Both the position numbers and the translations under genes were made by a program. This document shows positions 5,950-6,057 of a DNA stretch of 6,057 bases, one piece after another. Within the stretch, counting starts at the first letter, position 1. Each line of letters starts with the position of its first letter. This DNA is from Thermoplasmata archaeon (GTDB lineage Archaea > Thermoplasmatota > E2 > DHVEG-1 > B8-G13): positions 1 to 6,057 of the forward strand of contig QMST01000035.1 of NCBI GenBank assembly GCA_003649745.1, written 5' to 3'. The notes beneath the pieces are model-generated. The model ran no database searches and had not been told where the DNA came from. It was given only the letters and a program-made list of their open reading frames with translations.

Positions 5950-6057
5950 CTAGGTTTTAATCCAACCCTAGCACAGGTTTGGGTTACTTTCGGTAGTCCG
6001 AAGGTAACTCATATGAATAGGGTAACCACAGCTAAAACGTCCCTATAACTCTTGTTA
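5950..6057 (+). ncRNA. Candidate structured RNA, 5' part, continuing beyond the window
   Basis: GC content rises from about 20% to about 40-44% at this point, and three hairpins follow in a row. Hairpin 1: CTAGGTT (5950-5956) pairs with AACCCTAG (5964-5971) with one bulged C. Hairpin 2: 5981-5993 pairs with 5998-6010, a 13-bp stem with a TAGT loop that keeps pairing through two G-U wobbles. Hairpin 3: ATAGGG (6017-6022) pairs with CCCTAT (6041-6046). No long open frame crosses the region. GC-rich islands in AT-rich archaeal genomes often mark noncoding RNAs. I could not match it to tRNA, 5S, SRP, RNase P or a known riboswitch. Strand is uncertain: the wobbles are G-U on the plus reading, and a TATA-like box lies upstream on this strand. 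A minus-strand leader or the 3' end of a gene is the alternative. Confidence 0.4.

Noticed and set aside
5949..5971. tRNA T-arm-like sequence (GGTTTTAATCC)
   Set aside because: It lacks the nearly invariant C56 and a purine at 57. The 5-bp stem does not extend, and no D-arm, anticodon arm or acceptor stem can be placed around it.
6009..6057. C-terminal end of a minus-strand gene entering from the right (15 open codons, then TGA)
   Set aside because: Fifteen codons are within chance expectation, the peptide has no recognisable similarity, and the region is better explained by consecutive RNA-like stems. It would need the flanking sequence to decide.
5629..6057. CRISPR array, insertion sequence ends or a known riboswitch (for example a c-di-AMP type before the potassium genes)
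   Set aside because: There are no regularly spaced direct repeats, no paired terminal repeats with target duplication, and no match to the conserved cores of riboswitches I know. The structured part is also about 400 bases from trkA.

Overview
This is an AT-rich archaeal chromosome segment. The protein families point to a euryarchaeal-type organism: an archaeal Sm-like protein, an MCT-1-like PUA protein, archaeal SepF, a zinc-finger RPA with its RPA-associated partner (COG3390), and a TrkA/TrkH potassium system with separate single-RCK TrkA. TATA-like promoters, one start codon with no Shine-Dalgarno sequence and T-run 3' ends also fit archaea. A Thermoplasmata-like lineage is possible, but I cannot fix the taxon from this sequence.

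Layout from left to right. Positions 1-74 (minus strand) hold the first 24 codons of an LSm/SmAP gene that runs off the left edge. A 109-base divergent promoter region follows. On the plus strand come the PUA protein (184-675) and sepF (738-1121), separated by a 62-base gap that holds TATA-like boxes and a 26-bp near-perfect palindrome. sepF meets the next minus-strand gene tail to tail with a 4-bp overlap. The minus strand then carries, in transcription order, trkA (5532-4879), trkH (4872-3400), a 103-base gap, the RPA large subunit (3296-1986) and the RPA-associated protein (1996-1118). TrkA starts after a long AT-rich spacer (5533 to about 5944). The right end (about 5945-6057) rises from about 20% to above 40% GC and folds into three successive hairpins. 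It is a candidate structured RNA that continues beyond the window.

Functional grouping. trkA-trkH is a compact two-gene potassium-uptake operon: TrkA is the nucleotide-binding regulatory subunit and TrkH the pore. RPA and its partner overlap by 11 bp and form a single-strand DNA-binding operon of the rpa/rpap type known in haloarchaea and methanogens. LSm, PUA and SepF belong to RNA metabolism, translation and cell division. I saw no mobile element, CRISPR array, tRNA or rRNA. Most genes are well-known families. The less explained parts are the noncoding ones: the palindrome before sepF, the inverted repeat between TATA box and predicted transcription start of trkAH, and the hairpin-rich island at the right edge.
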